The position numbers were made by a program, and so were the translations under genes. Under the pieces are notes generated by a model. That model was not told where the DNA came from. It searched no databases and saw only the letters and a list, made by a program, of their open reading frames with translations. A DNA stretch of 64,000 nt from Hofstenia miamia. Lineage: Eukaryota; Xenacoelomorpha; Acoela. Positions 28,003 to 41,700 of this stretch are shown here, in pieces (position 1 is the first letter of the stretch; every line of letters starts with the position of its first letter). The DNA lies in NCBI GenBank assembly GCA_004352715.1, contig SCFE01000049.1, positions 1,486,475-1,550,474 of the forward strand, written 5' to 3'.

Positions 28003-28795
28003 NNNNNNNNNNNNNNNNNNNNNNNNNNNNNNNNNNNNNNNNNNNNNNNNNNNNNNNNNNNNNNNNNNNNNNNNNNNNNNNNNNNNNNNNNNNNNNNNNN
28101 NNNNNNNNNNNNNNNNNNNNNNNNNNNNNNNNNNNNNNNNNNNNNNNNNNNNNNNNNNNNNNNNNNNNNNNNNNNNNNNNNNNNNNNNNNNNNNNNNNNN
28201 NNNNNNNNNNNNNNNNNNNNNNNNNNNNNNNNNNNNNNNNNNNNNNNNNNNNNNNNNNNNNNNNNNNNNNNNNNNNNNNNNNNNNNNNNNNNNNNNNNNN
28301 NNNNNNNNNNNNNNNNNNNNNNNNNNNNNNNNNNNNNNNNNNNNNNNNNNNNNNNNNNNNNNNNNNNNNNNNNNNNNNNNNNNNNNNNNNNNNNNNNNNN
28401 NNNNNNNNNNNNNNNNNNNNNNNNNNNNNNNNNNNNNNNNNNNNNNNNNNNNNNNNNNNNNNNNNNNNNNNNNNNNNNNNNNNNNNNNNNNNNNNNNNNN
28501 NNNNNNNNNNNNNNNNNNNNNNNNNNNNNNNNNNNNNNNNNNNNNNNNNNNNNNNNNNNNNNNNNNNNNNNNNNNNNNNNNNNNNNNNNNNNNNNNNNNN
28601 NNNNNNNNNNNNNNNNNNNNNNNNNNNNNNNNNNNNNNNNNNNNNNNNNNNNNNNNNNNNNNNNNNNNNNNNNNNNNNNNNNNNNNNNNNNNNNNNNNNN
28701 NNNNNNNNNNNNNNNNNNNNNNNNNNNNNNNNNNNNNNNNNNNNNNNNNNNNNNNNNNNNNNNNNNNNNNNNNNNNNNNNNNNNNNNNNNNNATA

Positions 28796-28834
<39 letters not shown>

Positions 28835-29716
28835 CTATTGTCATTATATTATGTTTCTCTAAGCATTAAGTTTTAGCAAAGCAAAGTACTCCTGCATCAA
28901 TACACATACAGTTCAGTCTTGACTGTCCGAACAGCACCTATAATGCCTTTGTTGACATTGTCGGATCTACTCTCGTCAACCCGAAATGTGGCTGCTCAAA
29001 TAATGAAGTCATCGTAGATAATGATCTTCTCTCATGCAATGATTTTAAGTCAGAAAGTATTATATTTATTTGCAGCCGTTGGAATAACCTTTTTTTAGAA
29101 ATCTTCGGTAGTACTAGATACTTGTGGCCTATAGAGAATCCTTCCCGATCAACGAAGTGTAAGTTTGTTGGCTCAAATGCCTATGCAATGGACTCAAATC
29201 TCATTTTGGAAACAGACATGTCAGGTATGACAATAGTATTGAATGAATCCTATGTAAGAAAAGTTCGGTTTCACTCAACTCTTTTCAGAATTTTCTGACT
29301 TCATTTTGCATTCAGGCTATTCTAATCTGGTTTAAGTCTGTAGAGAGTGTTTTTATAAGTGTTTATAATTGTAATTTCTCAATAGTTTTTCACTGACAAC
29401 CAATATTTATATATATATATATATATATATTTAAATGTAAGTATACTGGGCTTCGAAATATTTCAAATATGTAACACAGTTAAAAATTTAGATCGGTTTC
29501 GATTACTAAGAATCTTTGTCAGTATGACAAATGCGGTAAATAAATATTGTACAATAAACTACACTAAAAGAAATTATATATATATGTTGCATGCACTATA
29601 AAACTAGAAGTATTGATGTTAACTTGCGTTGTTTATTAAGTAATTTTTCTTTGTTGTAGCTTTAATAAAAATTTGTTCACCAATTTTATGATGTTTTGAT
29701 CTTAGTAATATCTTAG

Positions 29717-29750
<34 letters not shown>

Positions 29751-32700
29751 AAAAAGCCAACAGTGGATAAATTGTCAAAATGGTTAGTTGCCTGCTCGTA
29801 ATTTTATGCATGATATGCGATGATTAATAAACTTTTTAAGAACGTGAAATCTACGAATAAATTCAAAAATATCAAAATTTGGAAGAATGGACTAGGCATC
29901 ACAAATCTTTGCAAATTTGTATAAGCATATGAGCATGTTGTTTTATTGAAATTTCATAGTCATAATTTGTAAAATGTTGAAACTCCGCGACCCTAAATTG
30001 AATTAAATTTTTGCTTATTGAAATTTTTAGAAATTCCATTGTAAAAATTATTAATTATACAAAAGATTTTTCTTAAATCTCTGAATACATGCCATCAATA
30101 TTGCAAAAGTCTTTTGAGTTGATGGCTTGCTCTTGTAACTGGAATATGACATGTCTATAGATTTGATTCTCTACTTTAATTTTGATCTGCACTGGGAGAA
30201 ATCAAATGCTCTTTATGAATATATTTTCAAACTGTAATTCTAACTTAGAAGATGTTATACTCGTTTTTGCAAAACCATTTCAAAAATTTGCCACTTTCAG
30301 TGAATAGACTTGTAAGTAATTTCAAGTCTTTTGCTATCCAGAGTGAAACAAGTTTAAGTCATTTCAACTTACTAATCTAGATTTTGGCATCAGGTTACTA
30401 ATGGTGTAGTTTAGAAATGTAACTCATGCAGTTCAAACTAACGATAATCTTACCCTTCTTCTGTTGTTTAGAGCATGAACTGATTCGTTACGTTGACCCA
30501 AAATTTGATGAAAGCAGTCTTAAGTTTACATGTGAAGTCTGCGGTTTCCAATTAAACAACATTTCACTATTTTCCGTGTTTGGTTGCAGTCCCGAAAGTA
30601 TGCAATAAGGAATTATATAAATTTCATATCCACTTAGTTGATGTTGATTACTTCGCTGGCAGAAATTATTCGGTTGATGAGCCTAATTTCCGGATGAACT
30701 ATACCCTGAAGGTATCCAAATTTCCCCCAGCAATAGTTGGCTTCTGCGGATGTCAGGTTGGAAATCAGCAGGGAAAGATATACCTGTACCCCTCCGGTAG
30801 GTTTTCATTAAAAACCACTATAAAGTTACATGGCATAATAAATAATGTAAAAACCGTCAGTTCTGAAAAATACATCATGCATTTCCTGAAACTTAAAATA
30901 TACATTCGATTGCATTCAAATATTGGAATTTTTCCATTAATTTATTTTTAATGGTTTTTGTGTTTTTAGCACTTCAAAAAATTTGCTGTTATTTGATGAT
31001 CATCAACACTTAGAATCATTCGTAGTTAAATTTTTTTTTATAAAAAATTTGCTGTTATTTGATGATCATCAACACTTAGAATCATTCGTAGTTAAATTTT
31101 TTTTATGAAAAATTTGCTGTTATTTGATGATTATCAACACTTAGAATCATTCGTAGTTAAATTTTTTTTTATAAAAAATTTGCTGTTATTTGATGATCAT
31201 CAACACTTAGAATCAGTCGTAGTTAATTTTCTTTTTTTTATAAAAAATTTGCTGTTATTTGATGATCATCAACACTTAGAATCANTTAAAAAAATTTTGG
31301 GGTTTTTTTGATGATAATAAAACTCAAAAATTTTCTTATTTAATTTTTTTTTTAAAAAAATTTTTGTTTTTTTTTGATTAACAAAAATTTTAAAAAATTG
31401 TAGTTTAAATTTTTTTTTTTAAAAAATTTTCTTTTATTTGATGATCATCAACACTTAGAATCAGTCGTAGTTAATTTTCTTTTTTTTTAAAAAAATTTTG
31501 CTGTTATTTGATGATCATCAATCTTAGAATCATTCGTAGTTAAATTTTTTTTTATAAAAAATTTGCTGTTATTTGATGATCATCAACACTTAGAATCATT
31601 CGTAGTTAAAAATAAAAATGGAGACACTTTTGTGGTGCTCTCAGATTTTGGATATTTTTTTAGTTCATGAGTCATTTGAGTAAAAATAGAAAAAAAATTT
31701 AAAAATTCCTTGACAGCGTGAAGTTAAAAATTAGTTCTACTTAGTCTATTTTTTTACTTCTAATAGCATTTAATGAAATTCTTCTTAATGAGTGCAATGC
31801 CCAAGTTTGCTCAATGATAGCTCGATATTTAAAATTAAAGTACTTTGATATCGACAGTTTCATCTTAATTTGACAAAATTTATAATTTTCAGTTTAGCAT
31901 TTGATACAATATTTCACAGAATTCAATATCAAATTTTGCATGAATCAATATTTTAGGAGAACCAACTTTGGAAGTTGATCCTCCGGTTACAGACCCTCCA
32001 TTAATGACGCCACCGCCTTCAAAACCATTCTACTTTGATGGTTTGACAACATCAACAGAGAGTAAATGATAAACATTTTTATAAAAGCTTCAAACATAAT
32101 TTAGAACCTTTTGAATCAACGACATTTCTTCACGTTATTGCTGTTGAACCGGGTTCTATTTATTATGAAGAAGAATCAAAAGGAGAACTTCTTTACAAAC
32201 AAAGTGTGAGTAATATAATTCAGATTTTTGTAAACCTTCAGAAATGAAAATGTCATGAGTTTAGATTGAAGAGTTTTATAAGTTCGTGGACGCCCCGGTG
32301 TTTCCTGATGACATGAATAGGTATCTCTACCGGTTTCTCCGGGCTGCACTTACTGGAGTTGATGATGAGTTGTCAGTCAAACTGTTGAAGATTATAAAAG
32401 ACATCATTGGACTTAATTGGCATTGTAACCCAAATACAATATGTGATACTAATGCAAAGAGGATCATTGTTTCAACATATATGAAGTATGTGACCGACTG
32501 CATTGAAGCGGTTATTAAACATTCTCCGACAGTGGTAAATTCCTATTTCCATATAAATAATTTAAATACTTTTATATTGACATATAAGGTACAGTCTCCG
32601 AATAAGGCCCCTATTTGTGTAATGGGGTCTAAAAATGTTATAAAAAATCTCCGAAAGGGGGGGGCAATTTTGCCCCCCCCCAACTGGAATAGGGTTAAAG

Positions 32701-35700
32701 CAGTAATGGAAATTGCACACAATGTGTTAAATTAACACAAATTGAATGTACCATAATATAATATACAATAATATAAGTTTTATGTGAAATTTCCGACCAT
32801 ACCTAACTGTGATTATGAAAGAACTTCACTGACAGAGAGGCAACTGGGTTGCGGGTCGACGAGTCAAGGTTCTGAGAGCCTGGTTGCAGAGTCACTGGGT
32901 CAATACTATTCTAAAACCGGGTCACTTGTTGAAAAAATATTCAGTTCATTATATTTCTACTCCCGAGAAAAATTAACTAGTTTGTACCCCGTCAGATATT
33001 TATTGTGTTCTGATTTTTTACTCCTATTTTTCGACTTTTTTTGGCAAAAAATCACTGCTATCAAAACTGGATTTAACAGGAATTAACTAAATATTGAAAA
33101 ACCAACAATCAGACAACAGATCTCTCAACCTCTTTGGCATATTTTTAAAACATCTTCATATTATTAGCTGTTCAGACAGACTTCAATTGAGAGATCCGAC
33201 GATGACTGGCGATTATCATTTTTTACCACCATTGGAGTTGTACTGGACATCGTAGTAGTTAGTAATTCTTGTGTAAACTCCTCTCAAATATTCTATTTCA
33301 TTTGAAATAACTTGAAGACTCCTGCTCGTTTTGAATGATGCGGTAGTCAGAAATTGATGAATTCTTCCTCACGTTTGTACTTCTAAAACAATATTACGTG
33401 CAGAGCTTCCACTCGTCTAACCTGTTCTCGGATAATGCCAGTGAATGGTGAACCTTTGACTTCATTAAGTTCCTGTGGATTTGCTGGAGGCAGCTATTTA
33501 TTGGGAAAATCATCTGAAGACTCCAACTTTTCCAGACTTCTCACAACCGCGCAAATGAATCCACCAAGCGCACACTAGACAAAGTTTTTTCTGGTTCGAG
33601 TTCTTTATTTCAGAATTTTTCCCGTTAACTTGTACTCATTAAAATATAGTTTTCGTCTCAAATTTATACCCCATGCAGGAGAGTGTACAAAATAAATTGG
33701 CCTGCAAATATGTTCAATCAAATTTTGAAGAATTTTCAAAAATTGTATGTCAATTTTTTAAATGATATCATTTTTAAAAAGTTCACTTACCGGATTTATT
33801 CAGCAAGCGTGACATCTAAGTTATTACATCCTGGTTTCAATTAGCATCTTATGTACTAATCAGTTCTCTTTTCTTCTCACAGTCAATAAATCGCCATTTC
33901 AAACAGATGTTGGGACCCAGTTCTCTTCTCGCTTTCGTTCTGTCCAACACTGATGGTGAGATTCTCTAGGATTAGAGACAAAAGCAACAGCATTGCCAAC
34001 TCTGTTAAAAATTGCAAAAAAATATTATCTGGATAGCCATCACAATGTGAAAGAACTTTCAAGTTACAGAGAAGATTGATCCAAAAAATAAGCCAGAGCT
34101 CATCTATATAACTTGGAATGATAAACAGTAATCTACATGGCAAGTAATCAATAACTGTTTAAAATCTAAAAGTCAAGCTTCTGTTTGATAAATGTTTTTT
34201 ATAATTTTTGTCAACTGGGACAACAGCGGGTCACCGGGTCCAAGCCTGTAGCCAGACCAAATACCCAGGCGCGCACACCTATTACGTAATGATATTTTGA
34301 AAGCTGATTAGTGGTTTGTTTTTAAATGTTCAAAGGGGGGACCCTTTTATATTTTTTTGGCACTACTGCTTACATTTTTCTCAGGGGGGCACAGATTTTA
34401 CCAGGGGGCCGTTCCCCCCTTGCCCCCCGTGGCTACAGTCTTGACCGGGTCATGATATGAATGCAACTCTAGGTCCTTATATTGAAGTAAGCATTCTCTA
34501 TTTGCTGAACTGCTCTTTAAAGTTTACTAAATCCAATTTTTTCCAAATATGCATGTACGATATGTTATGGGTGCATCAAATTGGGGATTTGGTAAGAGCT
34601 TTCATGAACTATTTGAATATTGGGAAAATGGTGCCATTTATTATGGAATATCTTGCATATAACTAATTTGAAAAAATCATGTCTTTCTTCAGCGATCACT
34701 ATATTTTCCATTTTGGTTTTCCAAGTAGTTCTAAGTTCGAGTACAATCTAGATTAATGACGAAAACCTCATGTTTGAAGTTGGCAATGACCTGAATGCCT
34801 TTGCTATCAATCTCGGACACTTTCTCCATGAAAATAGCTACTATGAAGTACAAAGCAGAAATATGCGTAAGTTTTTGATCATCAGAAGTTTAAATAATAT
34901 TCATATACTCTAGTATATTAACCAATTATATGTTATATCTGCTGCTTTAAACATAAATATAAAGGCTGTTAGTATAGCTTTATAGTGATTAAGATATACC
35001 ACGAAGATTACTGATAGAATTTGAAAAAATTTAAGAATTTTCTAGACTAATTTAAACTGATAATATCATTAAGACAGCTGATATTTGAATTGTTTATATT
35101 CTGTGATCCTTTACAGATTTAGAAGGCTTTCTAAATCATTGTTGTCATGATAATATTAAAATAAGTAAGTGGTAATGGGATGATAATTTTCTAATGAGAA
35201 CCATTCATGATGTAGTCGTAAATTCTGTAAAATTCTTTTAAAAACAAATAGCATTGATCATGGTTTATTTTTGTTTATTTATTTTATGATTAAGCCACTG
35301 CATTTATAAAACCACAAGCCCATTAACTATATAGAACAAAATTAAATTGGCCTTTTTTGTCTGTAAATATAGGCTATCTTATTTTAATATAAAAAGAGAC
35401 ACCTATTAATATGTGACCAATGGTTTTGCAGCCGCGCATTTAATGTAACCATCGCTTAAGTTAGCAAGCTCTAGTCGGTCGCTGCCAAGTTCCCGAAGCC
35501 CATGGCAAGTCTTTCGCCGTGAAAATAATGTTGCAGCCTTCGTTTAGCTTGAAAATTATAAGTTCTTATTAATAAATTGAAATTAGTAAATTATACTTTG
35601 CAGCCCTTTGAACTGAATCGGAATAATTTTTTTAACGGTGTGGAACAAGTTAATGAATTCAAATCAATCGCATCAAGCAATGCCATAAGCATTAAATTTT

Positions 35701-38700
35701 CAGCAGCAGCCGTCCATGACCCGTGATACTCAACTTACATTCGTCCACGGCAGCTTGTCTCTAGAGAGTGACATCGGGTACCCAATAAATCCGACCCGAT
35801 TTCGGGCTTCGTGCGGGTTGGGTTCAGGTATAAAATTTTCGGGTCGGGTCGATTTCGGGTACAAAGATTAGGTTGATTATTAAAAAATTGGATATTAATC
35901 ACAGCTTGATTTGAGAAAGATCCAAGACTTTAAGTAATACGAATGAATTGCTGTTTCCCCGTCTGAAAATGATTGATGTTATTTATCATTTGATTGGAGA
36001 AAGATAGACAACGTCAAATCAAATTAAACGTTTCGGGTATGGTTCAGGTACTAAATTTTCGGGTAGGGTTGGGTGCGGATAGTAAATATTATGATCGGGT
36101 CGGGTTCGGGTCCATGTTTGCCTCATATTGTCACTCTCTAATACATATATATTTATATTATTTATTGGAGAAAGGTCCACAACGTCAAATCAAATTCAGC
36201 TTTGCGGGTTGGGTCGGGTCGGTTCGGGTTCGGGTATTTAATATTATGATCGGGTCGGGAACTACCGGTCAAAAGTTAACTCATATGGTCACTCTCTACT
36301 TGTCTCGGACAGGTGCAGTTGTAAAACACTAATGTGAGTTCAGGCGAAAAAGACCTTTTCCACGCAACCAAATTAGAATTATTTTTCTGTTTTTCTATGC
36401 TAGCTATAAGTTAAGGTAAATGTATTTTTAGATGTCAAAGTGTATAAAATGGCAGATAATCCAGAATTGCGAGAAGATATTGAATTAAAAAGAATCGACT
36501 ACAGCGGAGTAAATCAACGCGCATTTGAAATAATTAACATAGAACAGGCGATCATAAAGGATTTACCAAGTGATTGTAAGAGTTTGTAAACGTCTTTGCT
36601 ATTTATAAAATTGAAAGTTCTTTAGATTGTAGTAGATAGTAATCTAAACTAAAAAAGATACTCTGCGCTTAAGCACCTTTATTGAATCTTACAATGTATA
36701 AATTTAATGGGTGATTCAACCGCATTTCAAAAATGTGATTATTTTTGCAACGCATTTGTAATGCGTAACTATTTCTAAAAGAAAAGTACCGTAAACTAGG
36801 GTAACATTGAACGACGGGGTACCATTGAACGTCACAATTTAAAAATGTTTTATTGCCTATCAGAATTAACACAATTTTGAAATTCGGTCCTGTAATGTTT
36901 GCTGTGGTCTGTACATATCAATTTCGATTATGAACAAAGAAAGCCATATTCTGTATACGTTTATCTTTTTACAGTAAGTATACTTATTTCTTGGATAAAT
37001 TATTATTGAAAACATTCAATAACTTTATAATCATCTACGGTTTACACATAAACTTGATGTCACAAGTTAACAACTGATGTATTTGACCCTATTCATATTC
37101 AAATCGTATCCTGGCTTTGTTTCGGAATAACTTTGAACATGTTCAAGGTTAGACCATGACAGCTAAATTTTTAGCAATCAAGTAATTACCTAGTACCATT
37201 GTCAAAATTAGGATCCTCTCAATATGAGTTGAAAGTTATTATGTTAATAAGTGTCTGATGTTAAAAATATTATATTTGTTGTGTTTGATAATTAGTCTCG
37301 TAACATTTGAAGGGGTTGTTCAATGTAACCCGATATAACTTGTTCCATTGGTCATTAAAATGTTTAAATTTGAATTGGAAATGCTATTTATTTGTTTAGT
37401 TTTGAACTTTGGATGGATTGTTGGCAAGGTGGTACCAAGAAGATCTAATTATAAATAGTGTTCAAAATTACCCCAATTCACGAGTAACTTTGAACGCGCA
37501 TTTTTTGTGTTTTTTACAAATTCTATATTATTATGGATAGGTTATATCTCCATGAATATCCCCTATTAGCCGTCACCCCCCATTATAACAGAGCAAATTT
37601 TGCAGTTTTGTCTTGATTTCTGAAATATATAAACAGGAATATGTGTAAAGTGTTCAATGTTACCCCAGTTTACGGTACATGTAGAGAAAAAAATTAGGAC
37701 ATGCATTACCCTCCTAGCAAAAGTGCTGGATCTGCCCCTGCAGTTTAGTATGAAACTTTCTAAACATTTGAATGCGGGTCACCTTAGAAGCATTTTATAG
37801 AAATTGTTGTATAATTGAAGCAAATCACACAGAAAATTTATAAGAAATCAAATATTGTAGAAAGAATGACTCGAATCATTTGTCATTTTAAACTACTTCC
37901 GCCTACCTTTTTATAATACAAAGTTTTTGTCTTTTTAGCTTTGGTTTCAATTGTCATGATTGATGAAGGGGTCACCCCAATCCGCTTCAAAAACGTTCGA
38001 AAATTTGATACTAAAAGGTTAGAATTTATCATCACAAGATATTATATTTATTAATATTTTTTATATTGAGTGGAACACAAAAAATATTGTGAGAGCTATT
38101 AATCTAAAATGAAGCCCATGATTTTTTACATGTTGGAATCGGTTTACTAATGTTCGCAATTCTAGATGAATTTAAAGTAAATCCTTTCACCACCTATACG
38201 TATATATATATATATGTATATATATAAACTAAGCTTTATCCAAGCATATTGTAGTCATATTCTAAAAATATGCTAAAAATCTACTTAAACACTAAAGGAA
38301 CTAGTCAATTTAAGGAATCATATTCCTTGCTAATTGTGTACCTTAGTTAGGGCCTTTACCTTTTTTTAGAAAACTTTATTATGTCGATAAATTATCTAGT
38401 TGATAGACCATTACTATTTAAGCAATATACATTTTTTAAAAAAAACATTTGTGAGAAATCTGTAGTACTGCTCAATCTAAGTCACATTATAAATTTTTGA
38501 TAACCATTCTTTGAACTGATATTTTGAAGGTATATTTTAAACTAGAGGAAATTTTGTAATGGATATTTTTGTTGGTCCACTTTTAAAATCATTATTTCTC
38601 TGAGAATATTTGAAATTTACACTTTGGCCTCCTTCAATCCAGTAAAAACATGGTCATTACTTGCAATAACTTAAAATAATGAATACATAGATTGAGAATT

Positions 38701-41700
38701 TTAGCTATTTTCAAAATTTTAGTTCTAGAAAAATCCGGGAATTGAATCTCTGAAAATTTTTGTTGGATTGTTTTAATTAAGCACATGCAAACCATGAGTA
38801 TCTTGAACTGGTGGTAAATTCAATGAATGCATACTTTTTAATACTTTTCTTGATGTTTTCTCCAATGAAAATTTTGTTCTCAACTGTGCAAGTATAACAA
38901 ATTGTTTTTAGTCTTGGAGAAGGGAGAATGTCGGACAGGAGTACGATTTTGATTCGAAACACCAAGTATTTCTTCATTTCCTCTGTAATGTCTGATGATG
39001 AACACATTTCCTTAACAAATGTTTCATTTTGTGCCAATTTGTATAAATCTGCACCAACTTACCTCGTATCGGGCCAGTATACTGATCGCATTTCCACCTC
39101 TTGCGAACACGTTGATCCCATCAACATGTTAGTTTTATACCAGTGCTTGTGAATATATTTTTAAAATTTGTTTCTGTCATTTTTATAATTTGAAATACTA
39201 CGGAAATCGATTAACTTTAAAGTGCTATAGTTCAATGTCCATAGCAAGTACAGGCTGTTCAAGCGAACGCGTCTGTAAAAAATCAGTTATATTGAAAAAT
39301 TTTAAAAAGTTAGGCTAAATTTGTTTTTCTCATTGGGTAACGTGATCTTGCGGATTATTGCTTTTTCACTTTAACTTCCAAATGAACGCTTACTCTTTGG
39401 AAGAGAGACGTCAAATTGCAGAACGAATTTATGGAATCCATGGACGCAACATCTGCCGAGAACATATTATTTACAAATGAATGTAATTTTCATCTCGATG
39501 GATACCTTAATAAGCAAAACATGCGATATTCGGGAACTGGTGGGCCATCTGCTGGCATAAATCGCACACTTCAATCACCAAAAAACTATTGCATGGTGTG
39601 GAATAAGTTCCACGACCGTTATCGGCCCATTCTTTTTCACTGATACTGTGAATTCAAGCAGTTATGTTGCTATGTTAGATGAAAATGTATTGCCATTTTT
39701 AAAGAGAAAGATTTTTTAGCAAAGTAACATTTATGCAAAACGGAGCTTCTTCTCACACCTCACACTTGTCCGAAATTATTTAGCGACAAATTTTAATAAT
39801 CGAGTCATTAGGCGTCATTTTTCAAATTTGTGGCCTTCCCACTCACAAGACCTTCACCCATGTGATTGGTTTTTGTGGTGTTGTATAAAAGACTCTGTCT
39901 TCCCTCCAAACAAAGTTTATGCAAATATTTTGGAGCTGCAGAACTCTAGTTTGGAATGTGTTTCCAGTATTGAAGAAAGCACTTTTTTTTAAAGTGCATG
40001 AATGTTTTTTGTCTCTTATCCAAGCATGTAAAAATGTTAATGGCAATCATTTTGAACAAATTTTTTTCCAAAATTTTTAAATACACAGTATTAAATAGTC
40101 ATGAAATGCATATTTTAATACAATACTCACTTATATTAAATAGTTATAGGCATTTTATAACTGACGCGTTCGCTTGAACACCCCGTACAAAACATTTAGT
40201 AGCATTGCACCTATTTTTTCTAAGAAATTTTAGTCAGCCTAATGAATAGAAAATACTTAAAAAAAATTGCAGAAATTATTTTATTTTCTCAAGTAGCTTT
40301 GCAAATTCAACAATAAAGTTCGCAATAATTATGATTATTTCCATTTGTATGTTTCAGTTAAAATTTTATTCTGTATCAACGTATACTTCACAAAGTGACT
40401 AACATGCTATTTTTTTACTTTTGTGTTTTACAGTTTTATAGGGAAATATCTTTTCCATGATAAGCACATTTCAAAGATAAACTACATGCATTTTCATATG
40501 GCTACGAGCTGTTTTGCGCCATCTTGTATAGTTTTTAAACTCAAAACTATTGTATGCAAATGATTTTTAAAATCTAAATTTGGCTAATTTGAGTTCAAGC
40601 ATTTCTCACCTGCATTCTGTAACTACTGTAATTAAATTATTTAGGAAAACTTCTCAATATGGTATGACAACGACTTCTTTTGAACCGAGCAGAATATGCT
40701 GCCGTGCTAATCACACATCTATCTATACGGTGGTATCGGTTGTTGATCAAATAAAGGTATTAAAATACACCGTTTCTAAATTCTACCAGTTTTATTATAA
40801 ATATAGCATAGTCGATCGGAAGTTTCTTTGAAATGGTTTCTAGATGGTTATTTAAGCAGTCTGTAAAAGACTTTTCAACGTGAGCCGAAATTTCTAACCT
40901 TGGCTCGTTTCAATTTTGAGTAAATGCGCTCAGCTCTGCTCGGCTCGCCACATAAAATGTTTTAATCAGAATCATTTTAACTCGATTTTTTCTTAAAAAT
41001 ATTGCGCTCTCAGAATTTTTTATATAGCTCTTCCTATTATTTAATAAACATTTATATAATAAGATTATAAGAATTGTATATTAATTAAAAAATTTGAAAA
41101 ATCTGCATAATCAAATTAACAATTTGTACTATAAATTTCCTTTATTTAAAAAAGCTCGTTTTGGGCTCGCCGTATATCAAATACTGTGGACATTCCCGGC
41201 TCGGCTCACCTCGGTGACAAGTCTGGATCTTAGTGTGTTTAGTTCATCATTTAGGTAGCAACTGTTATGTTCTTTATTAGAAGAATGTAAGCGTTCACTT
41301 ACTTAATAATATTTTTTATGACGCTAATAGGTTCATGTTTTTTATTCATGTATTTTATTTAAAAATTCATAACCTTTTATGTTGTTTTATCTTAATCACG
41401 GATTTCAATATAATAATTGTTATCTGTGCTTTGGGAAAATGTCATTTACTCACCAATATTCTCATTTTCATAAATTCTTTAATAGGAAGATGGCGCCGTG
41501 GTCGAGATCGATAGACGAATCATGTGGCTTGGCTGTTCCGTTACTGTATTTGTCTGCATTGCGTGTTTCTGCCTCCTAGTATATGTTGATGAGTATGTTA
41601 AACGAGCTAAACCTCTTTAGTACATAAGACAGTTGAAACCGTTCATTCTTGTTTTGATAGTAACTCTAAGTTTTATACATTTAAACTCATGTTTACTCGA

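Noticed and set aside
27954-28862. About 300-codon frames on both strands
   Set aside because: 790 N bases plus TA repeats; no real coding content.
30531-30600. Frameshift mutation in the receptor gene
   Set aside because: A 46-nt intron with phase-1 GT-AG borders restores the frame, and other introns of 43-47 nt occur in the same gene.
30969-31612. CRISPR array
   Set aside because: Units are directly adjacent with no unique spacers; it is a eukaryotic minisatellite in an intron.
32784-33086. 100-codon frame in the GAIN intron
   Set aside because: No splice sites in agreement with neighbours, biased ends, no motif.
35994-36332. 112-codon frame
   Set aside because: Lies within the GGGTCGGGT hAT MITE.
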